From contig JBBMNZ010000065.1 in the NCBI GenBank assembly GCA_037954325.1, forward strand, positions 434,001 to 498,000: 64,000 nt of DNA, written 5' to 3'. Positions 40,701 to 53,999 of the stretch are shown piece after piece. The notes below the pieces were generated by a model that searched no databases, was not told where the DNA came from, and worked only from the letters and a program-made list of their open reading frames with translations. Origin of the DNA: Fistularia commersonii. Taxonomy: Eukaryota > Chordata > Actinopteri > Syngnathiformes > Fistulariidae. The position numbers were made by a program, and so were the translations under genes. How positions within the stretch are numbered: position 1 is the first letter of the stretch; each line of letters begins with the position of its first letter.

Positions 40701-43700
40701 TGATGAAATTCATTAGTTATTTCCACTCCAACTCAAAAACGATTTCACCTCGGTAAGATAAGCACTTTTTGACCTTAATGCTATATCTTTTGATCTTGAA
40801 ACTGGATTACACTGAATTTGACATATTTTGTGTAGAATCATGTCCTAAACAACATATTTCAACAGCAGAAACCAGCTTATTGTAATTCATTAGTAATTTC
40901 CACTCCAACTCAAAAACGCTTCAACTCGGTGAGATAAGCAGTTTTTGAACGAATGGCTATATCTTTTGATCTTGTCGCTGGATTACACTGAATTTGACAT
41001 ATATTGTGCAGAATCATGTCCTACACAACATCTATCAACACCAGAAACAGGCTTGGTGAAATTCAATAGTTATTTCCTCTCTTCATCAAAAACGCGTTAA
41101 CTTGGTGAGATAAGCACTTTTTGAATGAATGGCTATATCTTTTGAACCTGTGATGGGATTACACTGAATTTGGCATATATTGTACAAAATCATGTCCTAA
41201 ACAGCATATTTCAACAGTAGAAACCAACTTGATGAAATTCAGTAGTTATTTCCACACCTAATCAAAAACGCTTCAACTCTGTGAGATAAGCACTTTTTGC
41301 ATGAATGTCTATATTTTTTGATCTTGTCGCTGGATTACACTGAATTTGACATATATTGTGCAGAATCATGTCCTGAACAACATATATCAACAGCAGAAAC
41401 CAGCATGACTAAATTCATTCGTCATTTCCACTCCAACTCAAAAAAGATTTAACCTCGGTAAGATAAGTCCTTTTTAACCTTATGGCTATAACTTTTGAAC
41501 TTGTAGCTGGATTACACTGAATTTTACATATATTGTGCAGAATCATGTCCTAAACAACATATTTCAACAGCAGAAACCAGCATGATGAAATTCATTAGTT
41601 ATTTCCACTCAAACTCAAAAACGATTTAACCTCGGTAAGATAAGCACTTTTTGAACGAATGGCTATATCTTTTGAACTTGTAGCTGGATTACACTGAATT
41701 TGACATTTATTGTACAAAATCTTGTCCTAAAAAACATATATCAACAGCAGAAACCAGGTTAGTGAAATTCATTAGTTTTTTCCACTCTTATTCAAAAATG
41801 CTTTAACCCGATATGATAAGCACTTTTTGAACGAATGGCTATATCTTTTAAACCTGTAATGTGATTACACTAAATTTTACATATATTGTGCTTAATCATG
41901 TCCTAAACAACATATATAAACAGCAGAAACCAGAATGATGAAATTCATTAGTTATTTCCATTCCAACTCAAAAAAGATTTAACCTCGGTAAGATAAGCAC
42001 TCTTTGACCTTATGGCTATATCTTTTGAACTTGTAGCTGGATTACACTGAATTTGACATATATTGTGCAGAATCATGTCCTACACAACATCTATCAACAC
42101 CAGAAACAGGCTTGGTGAAATTCAATAGTTATTTCCTCTCTTCATCAAAAACGCGTTAATTCGGTAAGACAAGCACTTTTTGAACGAATGGCTATATCTT
42201 TTGAACTTGTGATGGGATTACACTGAATTTGACATATATTGTACAAAATCATGTCCTAAACAGCATATTTCAAGAGTAGAAACAAATTTGATGAAATTCA
42301 TTAGTTATTTCCACTCCTAATCAAAAACGCGTCAACTCCGTGAGATAAGCACTTTTTGCGTGAATGGCTATATCTTTTGATCTTGTCGCTGGATTACACT
42401 GAATTTGACATATATTGTGCAGAATCATGTCCTGAACAACATATATCAACAGCAGAAACCAGCATGACTAAATTCATTAGTCATTTCCACCGCAACTCAA
42501 AAAAGATTTAACCTCGGTAAGATAAGCACTTTTTGACCTTAAGGCTATATCTTTTAACTTGTTGCTGGATTACACTGAATTTGACATATATTGTGCAGAA
42601 TCATGTCCTAAAAAACATATATCAACAGCAAAAACCAGCATATTGTAATTCATTAGTAATTTCCACTCCAACTCAAAAACGCTTCAACTCGGTGAGATAA
42701 GCAGTTTTTGAACGAATGGCTATATCTTTTGATCTTGTCGCTGGATTACACTGAATTTGTCATATATTGTGCAGAATCATGTCCTACACAACATCTATCA
42801 ACACAAGAAACAGGCTTGGTGAAATTCAATAGTTATTACTCTCTTCATCAAAAACGCGTTAACTCGGTGAGATAAGCACTTTTTGAATGAATGGCTATAT
42901 CTTTTGAACCTGTGATGGGATTACACTGAATTTGACATATATTGTACAAAATCATGTCCTAAACAGCATATTTCAAGAGTAGAAACCAACTTGATGAAAT
43001 TCTTTAGTTATTTCCACACCTAATCAAAAACGCATCAACTCTGTGAGATAAGCACTTTTTGCATGAATGGCTATATTTTTTGATCTTGTCGCTGGATTAC
43101 ACTGAATTTGACATATATTGTGCAGAATCATGTCTTGAACAACATATTTCAACAGCAGAAACCAGCATGACTAAATTCATTCGTCATTTCCACTCCAACT
43201 CAAAAAAGATTTAACCTCGGTAAGATAAGCAGTTTTTGATCTTATGGCTATATCTTTTGAACTTGTAGCTGGATTACACTGAATTTGACATATATTGTGC
43301 AGAATCATGTCCTGAACAAGATATATCAACAGCAAAAAACAACTTGGTGAAATTCATTAGTTATTTCCATTCTTAATCGAAAACGCTTCAACCCGATCAG
43401 ATACGCACTTTTTGAACGAATGGCTATATCTTTTAAACCGGTGATGTGATTACACTAAATTTTACATATATTGTGCTTAATCATGTCCTAAACAACATAT
43501 ATAAACAGCAGAAACCAGAATGATGAAATTCACTAGTTATTTCCATTCCAACTCAAAAAAGATTTAACCTCGGTAAGATAAGCACTCTTTGACCTTATGG
43601 CTATATCTTTTGAACTTGTAGCTCGATTACACTGAATTTGACATATATTGTGCAGAATCATGTCCTACACAACATCTATCAACACCAGAAACAAGCTTGG

Positions 43701-44861
43701 TGAAATTCAATAGTTATTTCCTCTCTTCATCAAAAACGCGTTGACTCGATAAGATAAGCACTTTTTGAACAAATGGCTATATCTTTTGAACTTGTAGCTG
43801 GATTACACTGAATTTGACATATATTTATGCAAAATCATGTCCTAAACAACATATTTCAACAGCAGAAACCAGGTTAGTGAAATTCATTAGTTTTTTCCAC
43901 TCTTATTCAAAAATGCTTTAACCCGATAAGATAAGCACTTTTTGAACAAATGGCTATATGTTTTAAACCGGTGTTGTGATTACACTAAATTTGACATATA
44001 TTTTGCAGAATCATGTCCTATACAACATATATCAACAGCAGAAACCAGAATGACGAAATTCATTAGTTATTTCCACTCTAACTCTAAAAAGATTTAACCT
44101 AGGTAAGATAAGCACTTTTTGACCTTATGGCTATATCTTTTGAACTTGTATCTGGATTACACTGAATTTGACATATATTGTGCAGAATCATGTCCTGAAC
44201 AACATATATCAACAGAGGAAACCAGCATGACTAAATTCATTAGTCATTTCCACCGCAACTCAAAAAAGATTAAACCTCGGTAAGATAAGCACTTTTTAAC
44301 CTTATGGCTATATCTTTTGAACTTGTAGCTGGATTACACTGAATTTGAAATTATTGTTCAGAATCATGTCCTAAACAACATATTTCAACAGAAGAAACCA
44401 GCATGAAGAAATTCATTACTTATTTCCACTCAAACTCAAAAACGATTTGACTCGATAAGATAAGCACTTTTTGAACGAATGGCTATATCTTTTGAACTTG
44501 TAGCTGGATTACACTGAATTTGACATATATTTGTGCAAAAGCATGTCCTAAACAACATATGTCAACAGCAGAAACCAGGTTAGTGAAATTCATTGTTTTT
44601 TTCCACTCTTATTCAAAAATGCTTTAATCGATAAGATAAGCACTTTTTGAACAAATGGCTATATCTTTTAAACCGGTTATGTGATTACACTAAATTTGAC
44701 ATATATTTTGCAGAATCATGTCCTATACAACATATATCAACAGCAGAAACCAGAATGACAAAATTCATTAGGTATTTCCACTCTAACTCTAAAAAGATTT
44801 AACCTAGGTAAGATAAGCACTTTTTGACCTCATGGCTCTATCTTTTGAACTTGTATCTGGA

Positions 44862-45389
44862 TTACACTGAATTTGACATATATTGTGCAGAATCATGTCC
44901 TAAACAACATATATCAACAGCAGAAACCAGCTGGATGAAATTCATGAGTTATTTCCACTCCAACTCAAAAATAATTTAATTCGATAAGATAAGGAGTTTT
45001 TTATCTTATGGCTATATCTTTTGAACTTGTAGCTGGATTACACTGAATTTGACATATATTGTGCAGAATCATGTCCTGAACAACATATATCAACAGCAAA
45101 AACCAACTTGGTGAAATTCATTAGTTATTTCCATTCTTAATCGAAAACGCTTCAACCCGATAAGATAAGCACTTTTTGAACGAATGGCTATATCTTTTGA
45201 ACCTATGATGTGATTACACTAAATTTGAAAAATATTGTGCAGAATCATGTCCTAAACAACATATTTCAAGAGTAGAAACCAACTTGATGAAATCCATAAG
45301 TTATTTCCACTCCTAATCAAAAACGCTTCAACATCGGTGAGATAAACACTTTTTGACCTTAAGGCTATATCTTTTAACTTGTTGCTGGA
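44862..45389 (+). repeat. Single 528-bp trimer, right giant unit, first
   Basis: The same three monomers as in the four-fold array at 27070-29181 are present here once, with CAGAATCATG and a following CCTAAAAAAC. It therefore corresponds to the even-numbered (second and fourth) version of the left array. It is followed directly by the AGCATATTGTAATTC monomer, as the fourth left copy is. Confidence 0.9.
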
Positions 45390-47859
45390 TTACACTGAAT
45401 TTGACATATATTGTGCAGAATCATGTCCTAAAAAACATATATCAACAGCGAAAAACCAGCATATTGTAATTCATTAGTAATTTCCACTCCAACTCAAAAA
45501 CGCTTCAACTCGGAGAGATAAGCAGTTTTTGAACGAATGGCTATATCTTTTGATCTTGTCGCTGGATTACACTGAATTTGACATATATTGTGCAGAATCA
45601 TGTCCTACACAACATCTATCAACACAAGAAACAGGCTTGGTGAAATTCAATAGTTATTTCCTCTCTTCATCAAAAACGCGTTAACTCGGTGAGATAAGCA
45701 CTTTTTGAATGAATGGCTATATCTTTTGAACCTGTGATGGGATTACACTGAATTTGACATATATTGTACAAAATCATGTCCTAAACAGCATAATTCAACA
45801 GTAGAAACCAACTTGATGAAATTCTTTAGTTATTTCCACACCTAATAAAAAACGCTTCAACTCTGTGAGATAAGCACTTTTTGCATGAATGGCTATATTT
45901 TTTGATCTTGTCGCTGGATTACACTGAATTTGACATATATTGTGCAGAATCATGTCCTGAACAACATATTTCAACAGCAGAAACCAGCATGACTAAATTC
46001 ATTCGTCATTTCCACTCCAACTCAAAAAAGATTTAACCTCGGTAAGATAAGCCCTTTTTAACCTTATGGCTATAACTTTTGAACTTGTAGCTGGATTACA
46101 CTGAATTTGACATATATTGTGCAGAATCATGTTCTCAACAACATATATCAACAGCAGAAACCAGCATGATGAAATTCATGAGTTACTTCCACTCCAACTC
46201 AAAAACGATTTAATTCGATAAGATAAGCAGTTTTTGATCTTATGGCTATATCTTTTGAACTTGTAGCTGGATTACACTGAATTTGACATATATTGTGCAG
46301 AATCATGTCCTGAACAAGATATATCAACAGCAAAAAACAACTTGGTGAAATTCATTAGTTATTTCCATTCTTAATCGAAAACGCTTCAACCCGATCAGAT
46401 ACGCACTTTTTGAACGAATGGCTATATCTTTTAAACCGGTGTTGTGATTACACTAAATTTGACATATATTTTGCAGAATCATGTCCTAAACAACATATAT
46501 AAACAGCAGAAACCAGAATGATGAAATTCATTAGTTATTTCCATTCCAACTCAAAAAAGATTTAACCTCGGTAAGATAAGCACTCTTTGACCTTATGGCT
46601 ATATCTTTTGAACTTGTAGCTCGATTACACTGAATTTGACATATATTGTGCAGAATCATGTCCTACACAACATCTATCAACACCAGAAACAAGCTTTGTG
46701 AAATTCAATAGTTATTTCCTCTCTTCATCAAAAACGCGTTGACTCGATAAGATAAGCACTTTTTGAACAAATGGCTATATCTTTTGAACTTGTAGCTGGA
46801 TTACACTGAATTTGACATATATTTATGCAAAATCATGTCCTAAACAACATATTTCAACAGCAGAAACCAGGTTAGTGAAATTCATTAGTTTTTTCCACTC
46901 TTATTCAAAAATGCTTTAACCCGATAAGATAAGCACTTTTTGAACAAATGGCTATATGTTTTAAACCGGTGTTGTGATTACACTAAATTTGACATATATT
47001 TTGCAGAATCATGTCCTATACAACATATATCAACAGCAGAAACCAGAATGACGAAATTCATTAGTTATTTCCACTCTAACTCTAAAAAGATTTAACCTAG
47101 GTAAGATAAGCACTTTTTGACCTTATGGCTATATCTTTTGAACTTGTATCTGGATTACACTGAATTTGACATATATTGTGCAGAATCATGTCCTGAACAA
47201 CATATATCAACAGAGGAAACCAGCATGACTGAATTCATTAGTCATTTCCACCGCAACTCAAAAAAGATTAAACCTCGGTAAGATAAGCACTTTTTAACCT
47301 TATGGCTATATCTTTTGAACTTGTAGCTGGATTACACTGAATTTGAAATTATTGTTCAGAATCATGTCCTAAACAACATATTTCAACAGAAGAAACCAGC
47401 ATGAAGAAATTCATTACTTATTTCCACTCAAACTCAAAAACGATTTGACTCGATAAGATAAGCACTTTTTGAACGAATGGCTATATCTTTTGAACTTGTA
47501 GCTGGATTACACTGAATTTGACATATATTTGTGCAAAAGCATGTCCTAAACAACATATGTCAACAGCAGAAACCAGGTTAGTGAAATTCATTGTTTTTTT
47601 CCACTCTTATTCAAAAATGCTTTAATCGATAAGATAAGCACTTTTTGAACAAATGGCTATATCTTTTAAACCGGTTATGTGATTACACTAAATTTGACAT
47701 ATATTTTGCAGAATCATGTCCTATACAACATATATCAACAGCAGAAACCAGAATGACAAAATTCATTAGTTATTTCCACTCTAACTCTAAAAAGATTTAA
47801 CCTAGGTAAGATAAGCACTTTTTGACCTCATGGCTCTATCTTTTGAACTTGTATCTGGA

Positions 47860-48387
47860 TTACACTGAATTTGACATATATTGTGCAGAATCATGTCCTA
47901 AACAACATATATCAACAGCAGAAACCAGCTGGATGAAATTCATGAGTTATTTCCACTCCAACTCAAAAATAATTTAATTCGATAAGATAAGGAGTTTTTT
48001 ATCTTATGGCTATATCTTTTGAACTTGTAGCTGGATTACACTGAATTTGACATATATTGTGCAGAATCATGTCCTGAACAACATATATCAACAGCAAAAA
48101 CCAACTTGGTGGAATTCATTAGTTATTTCCATTCTTAATCGAAAACGCTTCAACCCGATAAGATAAGCACTTTTTGAACGAATGGCTATATCTTTTGAAC
48201 CTATGATGTGATTACACTAAATTTGAAAAATATTGTGCAGAATCATGTCCTAAACAACATATTTCAAGAGTAGAAACCAACTTGATGAAATCCATTAGTT
48301 ATTTCCACTCCTAATCAAAAACGCTTCAACATCGGTGAGATAAACACTTTTTGACCTTAAGGCTATATCTTTTAACTTGTTGCTGGA
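47860..48387 (+). repeat. Single 528-bp trimer, right giant unit, second
   Basis: This is the second occurrence of the unamplified trimer, produced by the 2998-bp duplication. It also carries CAGAATCATG and ends in CCTAAAAAAC. The downstream monomer has ACGATTCAACTCGGAG, as after the fourth left copy at 29291, whereas the first right occurrence has ACGCTTCAACTCGGAG. Confidence 0.9.
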
Positions 48388-50716
48388 TTACACTGAATTT
48401 GACATATATTGTGCAGAATCATGTCCTAAAAAACATATATCAACAGCAAAAACCAGCATATTGTAATTCATTAGTAATTTCCACTCCAACTCAAAAACGA
48501 TTCAACTCGGAGAGATAAGCAGTTTTTGAACGAATGGCTATATCTTTTGATCTTGTCGCTGGATTACACTGAATTTGACATATATTGTGCAGAATCATGT
48601 CCTACACAACATCTATCAACACAAGAAACAGGCTTGGTGAAATTCAATAGTTATTTCCTCTCTTCATCAAAAACGCGTTAACTCGGTGAGATAAGCACTT
48701 TTTGAATGAATGGCTATATCTTTTGAACCTGTGATGGGATTACACTGAATTTGACATATATTGTACAAAATCATGTCCTAAACAGCATATTTCAACAGTA
48801 GAAACCAACTTGATGAAATTCTTTAGTTATTTCCACACCTAATAAAAAACGCTTCAACTCTGTGAGATAAGCACTTTTTGCATGAATGGCTATATTTTTT
48901 GATCTTGTCGCTGGATTACACTGAATTTGACATATATTGTGCAGAATCATGTCCTGAACAACATATATCAACAGCAGAAACCAGCATGACTAAATTCATT
49001 CGTCATTTCCACTCCTAATCAAAAAAGATTTAACCTCGGTAAGATAAGCCCTTTTTAACCTTATGGCTATAACTTTTGAACTTGTAGCTGGATTACACTG
49101 AATTTGACATATATTGTGCAGAATCATGTCCTAAACAACATATATCAACAGCAGAAACCAGCATGATAAAATTCATTAGTTATTTCCACTCAAACTCTAA
49201 AAAGATTTAACCTAGGGAAGATAAGTACTTTTTGACCTTATGGCTCTATCTTTTGAACTTGTATCTGGATTACACTGAATTTGATATATATTGTGCAGAA
49301 TCATGTCCTAAACAACATATATCAACAGCAGAAACCAGCTGGATGAAATTCATGAGTTATTTCCACTCCAACTCAAAAACGATTTAATTCGATAAGATAA
49401 GCAGTTTTTTATCTTATGGCTATATCTTTTGAACTTGTAGCTGGATTACACTGAATTTGACATATATTGTGCAGAATCATGTCCTGAACAACATATATCA
49501 ACAGCAAAAACCAACTTGGTGAAATTCATTAGTTATTTCCATTCTTAATCGAAAACGCTTCAACCCGATAAGATAAGCACTTTTTGAACGAATGGCTATA
49601 TCTTCTGAACCTATGATTTGATTACACTAAATTTGAAAAATATTGTGCTGAATCATGTCCTAAACAACATATTTCAAGAGTAGAAACCAACTTGATGAAA
49701 TCCATTAGTTATTTCCACTCCTAATCAAAAACGCTTCAACATCGGTGAGATAAGCACTGTTTGCACGAATGGCTATATCTTTTGATCTTGTCGCTGGATT
49801 ACACTGAATTTGACATATATTGTGCAAAATCATGTTCTAAACAACATAATTCAACGGCAAAATCCAGCTTGATGAAATCCATCAGTTATTTCCACTCTTA
49901 TTCAAAAATGCTTTTACCCGATAAGATAAGCACTTTTTGAACGAATGGCGATATCGTTTAAACCTGTCATGTGATTACACTAAATTTGACATATATTTTG
50001 CAGAATCATGTCCTAAACAACATATATCAACAGCAGAAACCAGTATGATGCAATTCATTAGTTATTTCCACTCTATCTCTAAAAAGATTTAAACTGGGTA
50101 AGATAAGCACTTTTTGACTTCATGGCTATATCTTTTGAACTTGTATCTGGATTATACTGAATTTGACATATATTGTGCAGAATCATGTCCTAAACAACAT
50201 ATATCAACAGCAGAAACCAGCATGATGAAATTCATGAGTTATTTCCACTCCAACTCAAAAACGATTTAATTCGATAAGATAAGCAGTTTTTGATATTATG
50301 GCTATATCTTTTGAACTTGTCGCTGGATTACACTGAATTTGACATATATTGTGCAGAATCATGTCCTAAACAACATATATCAACAGCAAAAACCAACTTG
50401 GTGAAATTCATTAGTTATTTTCACTCTTAATCGAAAACGCTTCAACCCGATAAGATAAGCACTTTTTGAACGAATGGCTATATCTTTTGAACCTGTCATG
50501 TGATTGAACTAAATTTGACATATATTGTGCTTAATCATGTCCTAAACAACATATATCAACAGGAGAAACCAGCTGGATGAAATTCATGAGTTATTTCCAC
50601 TCCAACTCAACAACGATTTAACTCGGTAAGATAAGCACTTTTTGACCTTAAGGCTATATCTTATGAACTTGTAGCTGGATTACACTGAATTTGACATATA
50701 TTGTGCAGAATCATTT

Positions 50717-51597
50717 CCTAAACAACAAATTTCAACAGCAAAAAGCAGCTTGATGAAATTCATTCGTCATTTCCACTCCAACTCAAAAACGCTTCAACTC
50801 TGTGAGATAAGCAGTTTTTGAACGAATGGCTATATCTTTTGATCTAGTAGCTGGATTACACTGAATTTGATATATATTGTGCAGAATCATGTCCTATACA
50901 ACATCTATCAACAGCAGAAACAGGCTTGATGAAATTCATTAGTTATTTCCTCTCTTAATCAAAAACGCTTAACCTCGGTGAGATAAGCACTTTTTGAACG
51001 AATGGCTATATAATTTGAACCTGTGATGGGATTACACTGAATTTGACATATATTGTCCAAAATCATGTCCTAAACAACATATATCAACAGCAGAAACCAG
51101 GTTAGTGAAATTCATTAGTTTTTTCCACTCTTATTCAAAAATGCTTTAACCCGATAAGATAAGCACTTTTTGAACGAATGGCGATATCTTTTAAACCGGT
51201 CATGTGATTGCACTAAATTTGACATATATTTTGCAGAATCATGTCCTAAACAACATATATCAATAGCAAAAACCAGAATGATGAAATTCATTAGTTATTT
51301 CCACTCTAACTCTAAAAAGATTTAACCTGGGTAAGATAAGCACTTTTTGACCTTATGGCTATATCTTTTGATCTTGTATCTGGATTACACTTAATTTGAC
51401 ATATATTTTGCAGAATCATGTCCTAAACAACATATATCAACAGCAGAAACAAGCATGATGAAATTCATGAGTTATTTCCACTCCAACTCAAAAACGATTT
51501 AATTCGATAAGATAAGCAGTTTTTGATCTTATGGCTATATCTTTTGAACTTGTATCTGGATTACACTGAATTTTACATATATTGTGCAGAATCATGT
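50717..51597 (+). repeat. Five-monomer segment present only in right giant unit
   Basis: The left unit runs from AATCATTTCC directly into TAAACAACATATATC with GCATGATG (about 33091-33130). The right unit has about 881 bp between the same points, shifting the offset from 17618 to 18499. The segment includes monomers with GCAAAAAGCAGCTTG and GATCTAGTAGC. These resemble monomers found slightly further on in both units (about 34000 and 52500), which suggests a local duplication or a loss from the left unit. Confidence 0.8.
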
Positions 51598-53999
51598 CCT
51601 AAACAACATATATCAACAGCAGAAACCAGCATGATGAAATTCATGAGTTATTTCCACTCCAACTCAAAAACGATTTAATTCGATAAGATAAGCAGTTTTT
51701 GATATTATGGTTATATCTTTTGAACTTGTCGCTGGATTACACTGAATTTGACATATATTGTGCAGAATCATGTCCTAAACAACATATATCAACAGCAAAA
51801 ACCAACTTGGTGAAATTCATTAGTTATTTCCACTCTTAATCGAAAACGCTTCAACCCGATAAGATAAGCACTTTTTGAACGAATGGCTATATCTTTTGAA
51901 CCTATGATGTGATTACACTAAATTTGTAAAATATTGTGCAGAATCATGTCCTAAACAACATATTTCAAGAGTAGAAACCAACTTGATGAAATCCATAAGT
52001 TATTTCCACTCCTAATCAAAAACGCTTCAACTTGGTGAGATAAGCACTTTTTGCACGAATGGCTATATCTTTTGATCTTGTCGCTGGATTACACTGAATT
52101 TGACATATTTTGTGCAAAATCATGTTCTAAACAACATAATTCAACGGAAAAAAAACAGCTTGATGAAATCCATTAGTTATTTCTACTCCTAATCAAAAAC
52201 GCTTCAACCCGATCAGATAAGCACTTTTTGAACGAATGGCTATAATTTTTGAACCTGTGATGTGATTACACTAAATTTGACAAATATTGTGCTTAATCAT
52301 GTCCTAAACAACATATATCAACAGCAGAAACCAGCTGGATGAAATTCATGAGTTATTTCCACTCCAAATCAACAACGATTTAACTCGGTAAGATAAGTAC
52401 TTTTTGACCTTAAGGCTATATCTTATGAACTTGTAGCTGGATTACACTGAATTTGACATATATAGTGCAGAATCATGTCCTAAACAACAAATTTCAACAG
52501 CAAAAAGCAGCTTGATGAAATTCATTAGTCATTTCCAGTCCAACTCAAAAACGCTTCAACTCTGTGAGATAAGCAGTTTTTGAACGAATGGCTATATCTT
52601 TTGATCTAGTCGCTGGATTACACTGAATTTGATATATATTGTGCAGAATCATGTCCTATACAACATCTATCAACAGCAGAAACAGACTTGATGAAATTCA
52701 TTAGTTATATCCTTTCTTAATGAAAAACGCTTAACCTCGGTGAGATAAGCACTTTTTGAACGAATGGCTATATCATTTGAACCTGTGATGGGATTACACT
52801 GAATTTGACATATATTGTGCAAAATCATGTCCTAAACAACATATATCAACAGCAGAAACCAGGTTAGTGAAATTCATTAGATTTTTCCTCTCTTATTCAA
52901 AAATGCTTTAACCCGATAAGATAAGCACTTTTTGAACGAATGGCTATATCTTTTGAACCTATGATGTGATTACACTAAATTTGAAAAATATTGTGCAAAA
53001 TCATGTCCTAAACAACATATTTCAAGAGTAGAAACCAACTTGATGAAATCCATAAGTTATTTCCACTCCTAATCAAAAACGCTTCAACTCGGTGAGATAA
53101 GCACTTTTTGCACGAATGGCTATATCTTTTGATCTTGTTGCTGGATTACACTGAATTTGACATATTTTGTGCAAAATCATGTTCTGAACAACGTAATTCA
53201 ACGGAAAAAACCAGCTTGATGAAATCCATTAGTTATTTCCAGTCCTAATCAAAAATGCTTCAACTCGGTGAGAGAAGCACTTTTTGAACAAATGGCTATA
53301 TCTTTTGATCTTGTCGCTGGATTACACTGAATTTGACATATATTGTGCAGAATCATATCCTAAACAACATATGTGAACAGCAGAAACCAGCATGATGAAA
53401 TTCATTAGTTATTTCCACTCCAACTCAAAAAAGATTTAACCTCGGGAAGATAAGCACTTTTTAACCTTATGGCTATATCTTTTGAAGTTGTAGCTGGATT
53501 ACACTAAATTTGACATATATTTTGCAGAATCATGTCCTATACAACATCTATCAACAGCAGAAACAGGCTTGGTGAAATTCAATAGTTATTTCCTCTCTTA
53601 ATCAAAAACGCTTCAACCCGGTGCGATAAGCACTTTTTGAACGAATGGCTATATCCTTTGAACAACTGATGGGATTACAATGAATTTCACATACATTGTG
53701 CAGAGTTATTTCCGAAACAACATATTTCAACAGCAGAAACCAGCATGATGAAATACATGAGTTATTTCCACTCCAACTCAAAGACGATTTAACTCGATAA
53801 GATAAGCAGTTTTTGACCTTTTGGCTATATCTTTTGAACTTGTAGCTGGATTACACTGAATTTGACATTAATTGTGCAGAATCATGTTCTATAAAACATA
53901 TTTCAACGGCAGTAACCAGCTTGATGAAATCCATTCGTTATTTCCACTCCTAATCAAAAACGCTTCAACTCGGTGAGGGAAGCACTTTTTGAACGAATG

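Larger units (their letters stand above)
43220..49130 (+). repeat. 2998-bp tandem duplication inside right giant unit
   Basis: Sequence from about 43220 to 46218 repeats from 46219 to about 49130 at a constant offset of 2998 bp (17 monomers). Examples are AGTTTTTGATC at 43231 and 46229, GACTCGATAAG at 43743 and 46741, and GGAGTTTTTT at 44993 and 47991. The copies are near-identical. One difference is GCGAAAAACC at about 45449 against GCAAAAACC at about 48447. The left giant unit does not have this tandem pair. Confidence 0.9.
35539..53989 (+). repeat. ~18.45-kb higher-order unit, right copy
   Basis: This is the second copy of the giant unit. It begins at the equivalent of 16865 and ends near 53989, where the GAGGGAAGCAC monomer changes into right-domain sequence. 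By eye it is near-identical to the left copy wherever both are present. Right-only material includes one monomer at about 42268-42443, a different arrangement over 42783-43220 (a net gain of two monomers), a 2998-bp tandem duplication over 43220-49130, one monomer at about 50188-50363, and five monomers at about 50717-51597. Gains and losses nearly balance, so the two units are almost the same length. Confidence 0.9.
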
